DNA of 12,535 nt from Methanobacteriota archaeon (GTDB taxonomy: Archaea > Methanobacteriota > Methanobacteria > Methanobacteriales > Methanobacteriaceae). The DNA lies in NCBI GenBank assembly GCA_023440975.1, contig JAEZRD010000104.1, forward strand, positions 1 through 12,535. Direction: 5' to 3'. The translations under genes and the position numbers were made by a program. Shown one piece after another: positions 1-6,853 of this stretch. Position 1 is the stretch's first letter. The number at the start of each line of letters is the position of its first letter. The notes under the pieces were generated by a model, which had not been told where the DNA came from, searched no databases, and was given only the letters and a program-made list of their open reading frames with translations.

Positions 1-122
1 AAAATATATAAAAACTATTTCCACCCAAAAAAAGTTTTAACCATTAAAAATTTAACCTTAAAAAAAAAATAATAAACTAGTTTTCTATAAAAAAAGTGTG
101 AATATTAGGATTATAAACTTAA
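1..122. other. AT-rich gene-free left edge
   Basis: No gene was found here. The stretch lies just downstream of the minus-strand stop at 123-125. On the minus strand it holds a T-rich run (complement of 90-96) that could serve as a simple archaeal oligo-T terminator, and a short palindrome CTTAATTAAG touching the stop codon. No tRNA, repeat array or convincing promoter was seen. Confidence 0.5.
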
Positions 123-1334
123 TTAAGATAATAATGCATAAGCCATTGCTAATAACACTACAAAGAATCCTAAAAATCCTACATTAATTATAAAGAGGAA
201 ATAGCACACTATAAATACTACAATAAATAAGCTTATTAACTTAGTTTTATGATTGAAAAATAAATTAAATATTGTTCTAACAAAATCTGAAGGAATATTA
301 TAAGCATATAAACCATTTGCAAGATCAAAGACTACAAGTGATAATGGTTGTACCCCTTGAACTTTTATTTGTTCTGCAATATTTGCTCTTTCTCCTGCTT
401 CACGTCGGGTTTTACCAATTCCTATTTTTACTTTAGCCCCATTACTAAGTATGTACCATGCGGAATCTAATCCTGCACGGATTGCTAAGTCTTTACTTGG
501 GAACTGTGCTATTAAATCATCCCCACCTTTACGGTAGCCTTCTATTTGACCTTCACAATCTTCTTCCATAAATGATTTGATTCCAGTCATTAACTCTACG
601 AGTTTGCTTCTACCATTATCTGAGATGAATTTTGTTGAATCTATAATATCTATAAATAAGTAGTAACTGTAGTCTACTCTTCGTGCATGTCCTAATTTGA
701 ATGGTGTATCTAGTACTAGTGCATATTCTCCTCCAAGTTTGGTGAATGCAATTCCACTTACATCTCCTACTTCTTGGTTGAATTTAATACTACGTTCTAT
801 TGCTGCTGCACCTGTCATTCCGATTGCTGAGCGAACTCCTATTTTATTATCTAATCCTATTCCTATGAGTTTTATTGCTACTCTTATTGCATCATTTTTA
901 CTTGGGAGTTTACTGACGATTTCATTTGCTGATTCTTCAACAATTTCTCCTTTTTCTTCTATTATGATGTCTGTGAATTCTTTTATGATGTATGATGGTT
1001 TGAATAGTTCTATGTATAGATAGCGGTCACTACCCATGATGATGTTACTTACTAGCGCATATTCTTCTACAGCATTTTCTGCTGGTTTTAGTTCGTAGAA
1101 ACTGTGTATTTCAGGTATGTTTTCTTTTCCTACGTCTCTTACTAGGTTTTGAAATATGCTTTCTGTGGTTATGTTTGCTTTTTCTATTTCCATTAGAACT
1201 GTTTGGGTGTAGTTGAGCATGTCAACATATTCAGTTTCTAGTGGTGTTGTTGGGAAGTATTTTGTCCCTATGCTTATTGCTTCATAACCTGTTATTAATT
1301 TAAAGAAAAACCTAGTTAAGCTGTGTTCAGCCAT
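123..1334 (-). CDS. Membrane-anchored GGDD palm-domain protein (nucleotidyl cyclase / Cas10-like fold)
   Basis: 403 codons. Residues about 222-340 look like a palm (class III cyclase / GGDEF / Cas10) domain. A first strand YYLFIDIIDST (224-234) supplies candidate metal ligands D229 and D232. A hairpin GYRKGGDDLIAQF (267-279) carries a GGDD motif at 270-273, and a GIGKTRREAG stretch (305-314) resembles the tail strand and helix of cyclases and GTP cyclohydrolase III. Residues about 104-215 look like a second, degenerate copy lacking those acids. Residues about 365-403 are strongly hydrophobic, enough for one or two membrane segments, so the enzyme domain probably faces the cytoplasm. The ATG has a strong AAGGAGG upstream, and the gene overlaps the RNase gene before it by 8 bp (ATGGCTGA), implying translational coupling. 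The fold call is moderately secure. The product (cyclic nucleotide, oligoadenylate or other) is unknown, and a GTP cyclohydrolase III-like role is an alternative. Confidence 0.7.
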   Translation of the reverse strand: MAEHSLTRFFFKLITGYEAISIGTKYFPTTPLETEYVDMLNYTQTVLMEIEKANITTESIFQNLVRDVGKENIPEIHSFYELKPAENAVEEYALVSNIIMGSDRYLYIELFKPSYIIKEFTDIIIEEKGEIVEESANEIVSKLPSKNDAIRVAIKLIGIGLDNKIGVRSAIGMTGAAAIERSIKFNQEVGDVSGIAFTKLGGEYALVLDTPFKLGHARRVDYSYYLFIDIIDSTKFISDNGRSKLVELMTGIKSFMEEDCEGQIEGYRKGGDDLIAQFPSKDLAIRAGLDSAWYILSNGAKVKIGIGKTRREAGERANIAEQIKVQGVQPLSLVVFDLANGLYAYNIPSDFVRTIFNLFFNHKTKLISLFIVVFIVCYFLFIINVGFLGFFVVLLAMAYALLS

Positions 1335-2358
1335 CAGGTTTTCCTCCTTTTTCTAGATATATGTCAAAATCTCCTGGTTTTTCCATTAGCATGTCACTTT
1401 TTACACTTACATATGGGAATTTCCATGATCCAAGTCGTGCTGCTATGGTACTTGCTATGTTTCTTGAGTTGTTTTTTACAAACATTTCATCGAAACTGTT
1501 GATTCTTATTTCTACATTGAATGGGCATATGTCTTCTACTTCATCGGAGACTATTATATTTAGTGCAAATTCTCCGGGTTTTACGAATAAATCATTACGT
1601 ACTGCTATGAGTGGTCTGTTTATTAAGTGTAGACGGTCTGCTACTGTTACACTTATGTTTCCTGCATCATGTACTGCTGCTTTGTAATCTTTAGGGTGTA
1701 CTAGTACGAATATTACATAGGGTGCTGCTGTTTCTACATCATCTACCATTGCCATTACATTTTTAAACATTGGTACTTTGTGGAATGCATTTTCTATACG
1801 TGTTCCCATAGTTTTTTGGTTTGATTGGTCTAGTTGGAGTATTGCTGCTTTTGCAACATTTAGTGGTGAGAATGGTTGTGTGGTTTTCTCTGTGTAGACT
1901 TCCCATCTTTTTCTTTCGATTTCGTTTAAGATTTCATCAGAAACATTTTGGAGTAAGTTTTTAACTTTTTTAGGTTTTTTAGGTTTTCCAAAGGTTAATT
2001 TATCCCCTTTTATTGTGAATGGCATTCTCATGTTTTTGATGTCTTGGAATTCATCTGCAAAATCTCGGTATTTATCATTAGACAATATTTTTGCTTTTTC
2101 TTGTTCAGCGGTTTCAAGTATAAAATGGTCTGCTATTTGTCCTACTGGTACCTCATCTATTATTCCATCTTCGACGAGTTTTTCATATTGTTCTTTTTGA
2201 TCTATACTGTGACGGAGTGATGCATCTGCTATTATGAGAAATTCATGATTACCCTTTTCTAATGCTTTTATTGCTGCTATTATATTACTTAATCTAGCTT
2301 TACCATTCTGTCCTTTTTTATAATGAGCCACATTTGCTGCATCTATAATAACTCTCAA
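1327..2358 (-). CDS. NYN / Zc3h12a-like PIN-fold ribonuclease with unknown C-terminal domain
   Basis: About 343 codons. The N-terminal 105 residues match the NYN (PIN-like) RNase pattern of the Zc3h12a/Regnase type: IIDAANVA near the start (D6, N9), IIADASLRH (D45), QIADHFIL (D77) and LSNDKYRDF (D95, D99). Such domains use clustered acids and Mg to cut RNA. A Lys/Pro-rich linker follows at about 124-133. The remaining 200 residues, which are predicted soluble, I do not recognise. GTG at 2367 would add three residues but sits inside the GGTGGT ribosome-binding sequence, so I chose TTG at 2358, which gives MRVIIDAAN; this is not certain. The gene is first in a two-gene operon: its last codons (EKGGKPDG) contain the ribosome-binding site and start of the GGDD-palm gene. 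It is separated from the upstream phosphoesterase by 286 bp, so it probably has its own promoter. The RNase fold is well supported; the target is unknown. Confidence 0.75.
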   Translation of the reverse strand: MRVIIDAANVAHYKKGQNGKARLSNIIAAIKALEKGNHEFLIIADASLRHSIDQKEQYEKLVEDGIIDEVPVGQIADHFILETAEQEKAKILSNDKYRDFADEFQDIKNMRMPFTIKGDKLTFGKPKKPKKVKNLLQNVSDEILNEIERKRWEVYTEKTTQPFSPLNVAKAAILQLDQSNQKTMGTRIENAFHKVPMFKNVMAMVDDVETAAPYVIFVLVHPKDYKAAVHDAGNISVTVADRLHLINRPLIAVRNDLFVKPGEFALNIIVSDEVEDICPFNVEIRINSFDEMFVKNNSRNIASTIAARLGSWKFPYVSVKSDMLMEKPGDFDIYLEKGGKPDG

Positions 2359-2532
2359 ACTTACCACCGTTATAATCTTTTTTTTATTGTTTAATCTTTT
2401 TTTAATTTTCTTTTTATGAGAATTTGATATTTATCTTAAAATTATATTATTAATTTATTGTTAAAATCTTTATAATTAAATTGAGAAAAAAAGTTAAAAA
2501 ATTCTTATTTTTAACTATTATATTTAATTATA

Positions 2533-2540
2533 TATATAAA
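2533..2540 (-). promoter_or_regulatory. Candidate box A (TATA) for the NYN-RNase/GGDD operon
   Basis: On the minus strand this reads TTTATATA, a close match to the methanogen box A. It would place transcription start near 2510 and leave a leader of roughly 150 bases before the RNase gene. The whole gap is A/T-rich, so chance matches are easy and this is only a candidate. Confidence 0.3.
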
Positions 2541-2573
2541 ACCTATATTTAAAGTTTATTCAAAAATATTTTA

Positions 2574-2608
2574 ACTATAAAAGATTTTAAATGAGTATCT
2601 TTTATAGT
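2574..2608. repeat. Perfect 12-bp inverted repeat, 11-nt loop
   Basis: Left arm ACTATAAAAGAT (2574-2585) and right arm ATCTTTTATAGT (2597-2608) are exact reverse complements around an 11-base spacer. It lies 36 bases past the stop of the metallophosphoesterase and upstream of the RNase operon. It could be a transcript-end hairpin for the former or a dyad operator for the latter. Each arm also contains a TATAAAAG box, pointing inward on opposite strands. Confidence 0.6.
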
Positions 2609-2644
2609 GAATTAATTTAATTAAAGATTTGAAAAATAGATTGT

Positions 2645-3382
2645 TTATTTACGAGGAAAATTACCAAATAATATTTTTGTTCCATCTACTTTATTTAATA
2701 TTATTTCTATGGAATCTTCAGTTATATTGTATGTGTTATAACTGTTTACATCATTTCCTCTTAATTTGTTACTGGAAACGGATCCTGCATTTACAAATAG
2801 TGTATCATGCATTTTCCAGAGATTTGGCACATGTTTATGTCCACACATTACTATATCTACATCATGGTCGACTAGGGTTTTTAGTATATCTCCTGCATCG
2901 GTTAGGACATTTCTTTCTCGTCCTGTTTGTGGTATTGGTATTACATGATGGTGTAGTGCTACTATGGTTAATAGTCCTTGTTTTTTAGCTTCTGTTAGTT
3001 GGTTTTCTAACCAGAATTGTTGTTCTCGTCCTATGTGTCCGTAGTTTACATCTGGTGCACTGCTGTCTAATCCGATTATTATCATTTCATCTTCTTTGGT
3101 TAATTTCCAGCTACGGTCTCCTATAAGTTCTTCGAAGGTTTCGTATCCTATGTTTCGACTGTCATGGTTTCCTGGTACTGCGAATAATGGGGCGTCGAAC
3201 ATGTCTAAGTATTTCACTGCCTTTTGGAAGTCTTTATAGTATCCTACATCTGTTATATCTCCGGTGAGGATTATCATGTCTGGTTTGAGTTTGTTTATTT
3301 CTTCTACTACTTGTAAGTAGACTTTTTCATCAAATCCTGATGGACTTATGTGTAAATCTGATATATGTGCTATTAATGTCAT
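2645..3382 (-). CDS. Calcineurin-like metallophosphoesterase (Icc/CpdA-like)
   Basis: 245 codons. The complete dinuclear-metal phosphoesterase motif set is present in order: ISDLHIS (D9, H11), LTGDITD, VPGNHDSRN, ALHHHVIP and MCGHKHVPN. The arrangement is that of single-domain Icc/cAMP-phosphodiesterase-like enzymes, which hydrolyse phosphomono- or diesters; the real substrate cannot be read from the sequence. There is no signal peptide, so it is cytoplasmic. An in-frame GTG at 3391 lies inside the ribosome-binding sequence GGAGGGTGAT, so ATG at 3382 (MTLIAHISD) is the better start. The gene follows nac by 49 bp in the same direction and may share its transcript. One speculative link is that a phosphodiesterase lies just upstream of an operon with a possible nucleotide cyclase. 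Confidence 0.9.
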   Translation of the reverse strand: MTLIAHISDLHISPSGFDEKVYLQVVEEINKLKPDMIILTGDITDVGYYKDFQKAVKYLDMFDAPLFAVPGNHDSRNIGYETFEELIGDRSWKLTKEDEMIIIGLDSSAPDVNYGHIGREQQFWLENQLTEAKKQGLLTIVALHHHVIPIPQTGRERNVLTDAGDILKTLVDHDVDIVMCGHKHVPNLWKMHDTLFVNAGSVSSNKLRGNDVNSYNTYNITEDSIEIILNKVDGTKILFGNFPRK

Positions 3383-3431
3383 GATAATCACCCTCCCCTA
3401 AAAATAATAATTAGTTTTTATTTTTTTTTAT

Positions 3432-3782
3432 TTAATCTTGTAGTTTTAGTATTGCATCTGCAATATCCCCATTTGCATCAGTAAGTGCTTGTTCAGCTTC
3501 ACTTGCAGATACTCCGGCGGTGTTTGCTACCATTTCAATATCTTCTTCAGGGATGTTTAATTCTTCAATTATTGCTTCTTCATGTGCTTCCCCTATGATT
3601 TGGTAGGTTTCTTGTCCCATTGCATTCATGAGTGTTACATCTGGATCTGGGATTACTAATTGTTTATCATCAAAACGGATTATTACTTCTCTTGCTCCGT
3701 CTAGGGAATCCATTTTCATTCCCATTTTTTTCATTTGTCTTTCCATTTGCTTCATTTGCTTTGGGTTCATTCCTGGCATCAT
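3432..3782 (-). CDS. nac: Archaeal nascent polypeptide-associated complex protein (alpha-NAC homologue)
   Basis: 116 codons, the usual length for archaeal NAC. A Met/Lys-rich N-terminal helix (MNPKQMKQMERQMKKMG) is the ribosome-binding type tail. It is followed by the NAC beta-barrel (about 26-66, with REVIIRF and QETYQIIGEA) and a C-terminal UBA domain (about 78-116, with VANTAGVSASEAEQAL and NGDIADAILKL). The protein forms a homodimer at the ribosomal exit tunnel and contacts nascent chains. The start ATG at 3782 has AAGGAGAT upstream. It lies 69 bp after tgtA and 49 bp before the phosphoesterase, all in one direction, so a shared transcript is plausible. Family identity is clear. Confidence 0.96.
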   Translation of the reverse strand: MMPGMNPKQMKQMERQMKKMGMKMDSLDGAREVIIRFDDKQLVIPDPDVTLMNAMGQETYQIIGEAHEEAIIEELNIPEEDIEMVANTAGVSASEAEQALTDANGDIADAILKLQD

Positions 3783-3851
3783 AAAAAAATTATCTCCTTA
3801 ATATTTTTTTTCTTTTAATATATTTTTATTATTTTTATTATATAATAAATT

Positions 3852-5837
3852 TTACTCGTCTTTTTTAAATCCATTACGTACTTTTACTGCTTGACCAGAT
3901 TTAAAATCTTTGATTTCTTTAGGGTTTAATAATACTTTTCCATATGCTAATAACTCATCATTTGGATTGGTGATTATTATTTCATCTAAAGCTCGTATAT
4001 TTTCATCTATATCTACTACGAATTTGCAGAATACACTTTTTCCATCACGTGCAAAGTCTTCTACACTACTATCCACTACTACTCTATTGTTTGGGTATTC
4101 TGTGTTTTGGTGTAGTCTTTTTGCTCCTAAATCTGATAGTACGAAATTAGCATCAGATGCTCTCATATTGGCGATTATTTCTTCACCATCATAGATGTGT
4201 CTTATTTTACCGGTTTTTTTACTTTTTTCAATGTTTAAATCACCAGTGAATAGTTTTTCACCGATTCCAGTTCCGAATTGGTAGTCTGCTATTGCTTTGA
4301 TTTTACGGGTGTCATCTTTTTTAAATCTGATATCATGGGAGTGTTCGTATTCTGGTAGTTCTAAACCATATTCACGGGCTACTCTTGAGTGTATTATGAT
4401 TTGGTTGTAGTATTCACTGAATTCTGCTAATGTGTTTATTAGGAATTCTATACTGTCATCGTCTAGGATTTTTGGTGCTACATTTTGTGCTAATGGGTAT
4501 GCTTCGTCTAAGTCGAGTGGTGTTAGTCCGAATGGTATGTCTAGTACCATGAAGTCTGTGTCATCAGATTGGAATGGTTCTTGTGATCCTGTTAGTGTGT
4601 GGAATCTTCCTAGTCTTCCTTGGTAGTATTTGCTGTATGGTTTTCTTCCTCCACCGAGTATTACTAGGTCTTTCTTTTTATCCATTCTTCTTAGTTTGTT
4701 TAGGTGTCTTTGTATTTCGCTTCTTTGTAGGGATTCTGGTCCTGTGTAGAAGAATGCTGATTTTTTAACACTTGGGTTGTATACTTCTAGGTCGTCTTGG
4801 TATTTTCCAAGTTGTCTTACTGCATCTAATAGTGCTGGGTGTACTCGACATCTTTCTTCTACTAGTTCCATTAGTGTTCCTTCACTGATTGCTTGTCTGA
4901 TGAGTCTTAGTTCTGCAAAGCTTACATATAGGTTGTGTGCTGCTATTAGTTCTACACGTTCTTTTTTAGGCATTTTTCTTAAATCTTCTGGTGTGTATTT
5001 ACTGCAGACTTCACAACTACATGGCATTTCTGTTAGGTTTTCGAGTTTTACTGTTCCTCGTGTTGTCATTAAACGATCATCCTCAGCGTATAGGATGTAT
5101 GCTGCTGAGTCGAATAGGTCGCATCCCATTGCTACACATAATGCGAAAACCATTGGGTGTCCTGCTCCCATTAAATGTCTTGGTTTACTGTCTGGTAGGT
5201 GGCTTACACTTGCCATTACTACATCTACAAGACTTTTATAATCATATCCTTCCATTAATGGTACTACTGCACCTATTGGGTATAAATCTGCATCAAACTC
5301 TGTTAATCTGTCTGCACATTCACTTCTAAGATCGGTGAATGTTGATCCTTGAACTACACTGTTTAGTTTCATTTTCATATCATTAGCATTTCTGTAATCA
5401 ATTGCTTCTTTAGCTCTTTGGATGGTTATTTCCATATCTTCTTGTGCTTTTTCCTTGTCTACATATGGTGCTGTTGGTATATCAAGGCTAGTTCCTATAT
5501 CTGTTCCGATTTTTTCTTGGAAGTCAATTACTTCAGTATTGGTTATGTCAATGTCTCCGTAGACACTTAGTTGGAAGCTTCCAGAATCTGTCATTACTGG
5601 TCCGGGGAAGTTGATTAGTTTATGTAATCCTTCGTTTAGTGCTTTTTCTGTGAGTTTTTGGTCTTTATAGATGAGGTATGCATTGGTTATTACTATGTCT
5701 GCACCGTATTTACTTACATCTATGGTTTGTTTTCTTGGATGGATTACTGGCATTAGTGCTGGTGTTTTAACTGTTCCATGTGGAGTTTTTAGTAAACCAA
5801 CACGTCCTCTATTGTCTTTAGCTTTTATTTCAAACAT
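3852..5837 (-). CDS. tgtA: Archaeosine tRNA-guanine transglycosylase, full length with PUA domain
   Basis: 661 codons, typical of euryarchaeal ArcTGT. The enzyme swaps guanine-15 in the tRNA D-loop for preQ0, the first committed step to archaeosine. The TIM-barrel part (1-340) has VMTDSGSFQ, where D84 is the conserved catalytic-site Asp, and LFDSAAYI (D243), the presumed nucleophile. The zinc ligands CSCEVC (C273, C275, C278) with H301 of AAHNLYV are intact. A middle domain (about 345-580) and a C-terminal PUA RNA-binding domain (about 585-660, with RVVVDSSVEDFARDGKSVF and AYGKVLL) complete the protein. ATG at 5837 follows AAAGGAA. All key residues are present, and the call is firm. Confidence 0.97.
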   Translation of the reverse strand: MFEIKAKDNRGRVGLLKTPHGTVKTPALMPVIHPRKQTIDVSKYGADIVITNAYLIYKDQKLTEKALNEGLHKLINFPGPVMTDSGSFQLSVYGDIDITNTEVIDFQEKIGTDIGTSLDIPTAPYVDKEKAQEDMEITIQRAKEAIDYRNANDMKMKLNSVVQGSTFTDLRSECADRLTEFDADLYPIGAVVPLMEGYDYKSLVDVVMASVSHLPDSKPRHLMGAGHPMVFALCVAMGCDLFDSAAYILYAEDDRLMTTRGTVKLENLTEMPCSCEVCSKYTPEDLRKMPKKERVELIAAHNLYVSFAELRLIRQAISEGTLMELVEERCRVHPALLDAVRQLGKYQDDLEVYNPSVKKSAFFYTGPESLQRSEIQRHLNKLRRMDKKKDLVILGGGRKPYSKYYQGRLGRFHTLTGSQEPFQSDDTDFMVLDIPFGLTPLDLDEAYPLAQNVAPKILDDDSIEFLINTLAEFSEYYNQIIIHSRVAREYGLELPEYEHSHDIRFKKDDTRKIKAIADYQFGTGIGEKLFTGDLNIEKSKKTGKIRHIYDGEEIIANMRASDANFVLSDLGAKRLHQNTEYPNNRVVVDSSVEDFARDGKSVFCKFVVDIDENIRALDEIIITNPNDELLAYGKVLLNPKEIKDFKSGQAVKVRNGFKKDE

Positions 5838-5900
5838 GATATGATAATTCCTTTATAAATATTAGATTATTTAAAAAATTAGTAATTATTGAATATATTG

Positions 5901-5910
5901 TTTTTATAAG
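5901..5910 (-). promoter_or_regulatory. Candidate box A for tgtA
   Basis: On the minus strand this reads CTTATAAAAA, close to the archaeal TATA consensus. It would give a start site near 5878 and a leader of about 40 bases before tgtA. The spacing is sensible, but the 131-bp gap is A/T-rich, so support is moderate. Confidence 0.4.
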
Positions 5911-5968
5911 TTAAATAAATATTGGGAGTAAAAAAAAAGAGAAAAAAAAGTTAAAAGTGAAAAGTTTT

Positions 5969-6478
5969 TTAATTTTTAGTTAAAGAGTCTGCAATTTCTA
6001 TTAATTTGCCTAAATCTTTATCTGCACTATCATTAAAAGCCTTTTCTGTATCGTATGTTCTTGTTATACTGTATTTGGTATCATTTTTTTCAAATTCTGC
6101 ATATAATTTATATTCATCATTTGAAGCTTGGAAAGTTTTTTGTACTGTGAAGTTTGTGAAATTATCATCAGTCATGTTTATTGTATCAGAACTGAGTAAT
6201 GTAGTGTCATTTGTAAACTCTCCTATTGTACCGTTTTTAATATAACTTACATTTTTATCGTATAATTTTTGGATTTTGAAGATACTGTCTGTGTAATGAT
6301 TGTCTTCAATGCTTATTGCATGATCTGTAGTGCTTAGTACACTGTAATCTTGTGGCATTGTTATGTTGAAATCATCACAGCTTGCATTTTTATCATTGAA
6401 TGCAAGGTATCCATATATGCAGCTTGCTGCAGCTGCTACTACGATTATGATTATTATGATTTTTTGCCAGTTTTTCAT
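5969..6478 (-). CDS. Secreted or membrane-anchored Asn-rich protein (possibly PsbP-like)
   Basis: 169 codons. Residues about 5-26 form one hydrophobic segment preceded by MKNWQK, so the rest (27-169) should lie outside the membrane. The segment ends AAAASC, loosely like a lipobox, so a lipid anchor is possible. The outer part starts FNITMPQDYSVL, as in small PsbP-like surface proteins common in Methanobacteriales; I recall this likeness and did not search it. It carries ten N-x-S/T sequons (NAS, NIT, NVS, NGT, NDT, NMT, NFT twice, NDT, NDS), consistent with heavy N-glycosylation. The start is firm: GGTGGTGA lies 9 bases before the ATG. Function is unknown. Confidence 0.8.
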   Translation of the reverse strand: MKNWQKIIIIIIVVAAAASCIYGYLAFNDKNASCDDFNITMPQDYSVLSTTDHAISIEDNHYTDSIFKIQKLYDKNVSYIKNGTIGEFTNDTTLLSSDTINMTDDNFTNFTVQKTFQASNDEYKLYAEFEKNDTKYSITRTYDTEKAFNDSADKDLGKLIEIADSLTKN

Positions 6479-6576
6479 TTTCTTGGTTCACCACCCATCT
6501 TTTTTTTGTATTGTGGAAATTTTTTTTTATTATTAGTTAAAATTGTTTTTTTTTGGATTTGTATAAAAAAATGTTT

Positions 6577-6585
6577 TTTTTATAA
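6577..6585 (-). promoter_or_regulatory. Candidate box A for the secreted protein gene
   Basis: On the minus strand this reads TTATAAAAA, placed so that transcription would begin near 6553, about 75 bases before the ATG at 6478. The surroundings are A/T-rich, so this is tentative. Confidence 0.28.
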
Positions 6586-6645
6586 TTCCATAATGTAAGT
6601 AAGTACTAACATACATATAAATGTTTTGATACAACAAATTAATTT

Positions 6646-6683
6646 GAGGTAACACGAGGTAACAAAACATAACATGTTACCTC
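6646..6683. repeat. GAGGTAAC direct pair with matching inverted copy
   Basis: GAGGTAAC occurs at 6646-6653 and again exactly 10 bp on at 6656-6663. Its reverse complement GTTACCTC is at 6676-6683, making a perfect 8-bp dyad with a 12-base loop. The loop end and right arm include the palindrome TAACATGTTA (6670-6679). The 10-bp step places two copies on one helix face, typical of protein-binding sites. It shares the GTTAC core with the tandem blocks downstream. Confidence 0.65.
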
Positions 6684-6778
6684 ACCAAGAAAAATCCAAT
6701 CTTATTTTCCAAATTAAAAGACTAAAAAACCTTTAAATTTCAAATTTTTTAAAAGTAACACCATAAAAAAACAAAGGG

Positions 6779-6810
6779 CTACCTACTACCCCACCTACCC
6801 TCCACTACTT
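6779..6810. other. C-rich, G-free tract beside the iterons
   Basis: Of these 32 bases 17 are C and none is G, which is striking in so A/T-rich a region. The tract is built of CCTAC/CCACC-like steps and ends directly at the first tandem GTTACCAT unit. It is not a gene. It may mark the strand-biased edge of an origin or be a protein-binding site. Confidence 0.5.
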
Positions 6811-6834
6811 GTTACCATGTTACCATGTTACAAA
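6811..6834 (+). repeat. Iteron block 1: three tandem 8-bp GTTACnnn units
   Basis: The units are GTTACCAT, GTTACCAT and GTTACAAA, head to tail without gaps. The strict 8-bp period and invariant GTTAC core indicate repeated binding sites for one protein, plausibly the Cdc6-like ATPase or the helicase encoded downstream. Confidence 0.75.
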
Positions 6835-6853
6835 TTTAAAAAAAAATTTATAT

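Larger units (their letters stand above)
2359..2644. other. AT-rich intergenic region between phosphoesterase and RNase operon
   Basis: No gene was found in these 286 bases. Apart from the dyad at 2574-2608 and the box A candidate at 2533-2540, the sequence is low-complexity A/T with oligo-T runs, including two near 2380-2415. It most likely holds the 3' end of the phosphoesterase transcript and the promoter of the RNase operon. Confidence 0.5.

Noticed and set aside
2629..2988. 119-codon plus-strand frame rich in Leu, Tyr and His opposite the phosphoesterase.
   Set aside because: It is the antisense shadow of conserved phosphoesterase motifs; its hydrophobic look comes from antisense of A/T-rich codons.
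3834..3849. 16-bp perfect A/T palindrome (TTTATTATATAATAAA) between tgtA and nac.
   Set aside because: It is made only of A and T in a region of almost pure A/T, so chance is likely; it may be a promoter element but no independent support exists.
4777..5241. 154-codon plus-strand open frame opposite tgtA.
   Set aside because: It lies wholly within the strongly supported tgtA gene on the other strand, has no family likeness and no ribosome-binding site; it is a shadow frame.
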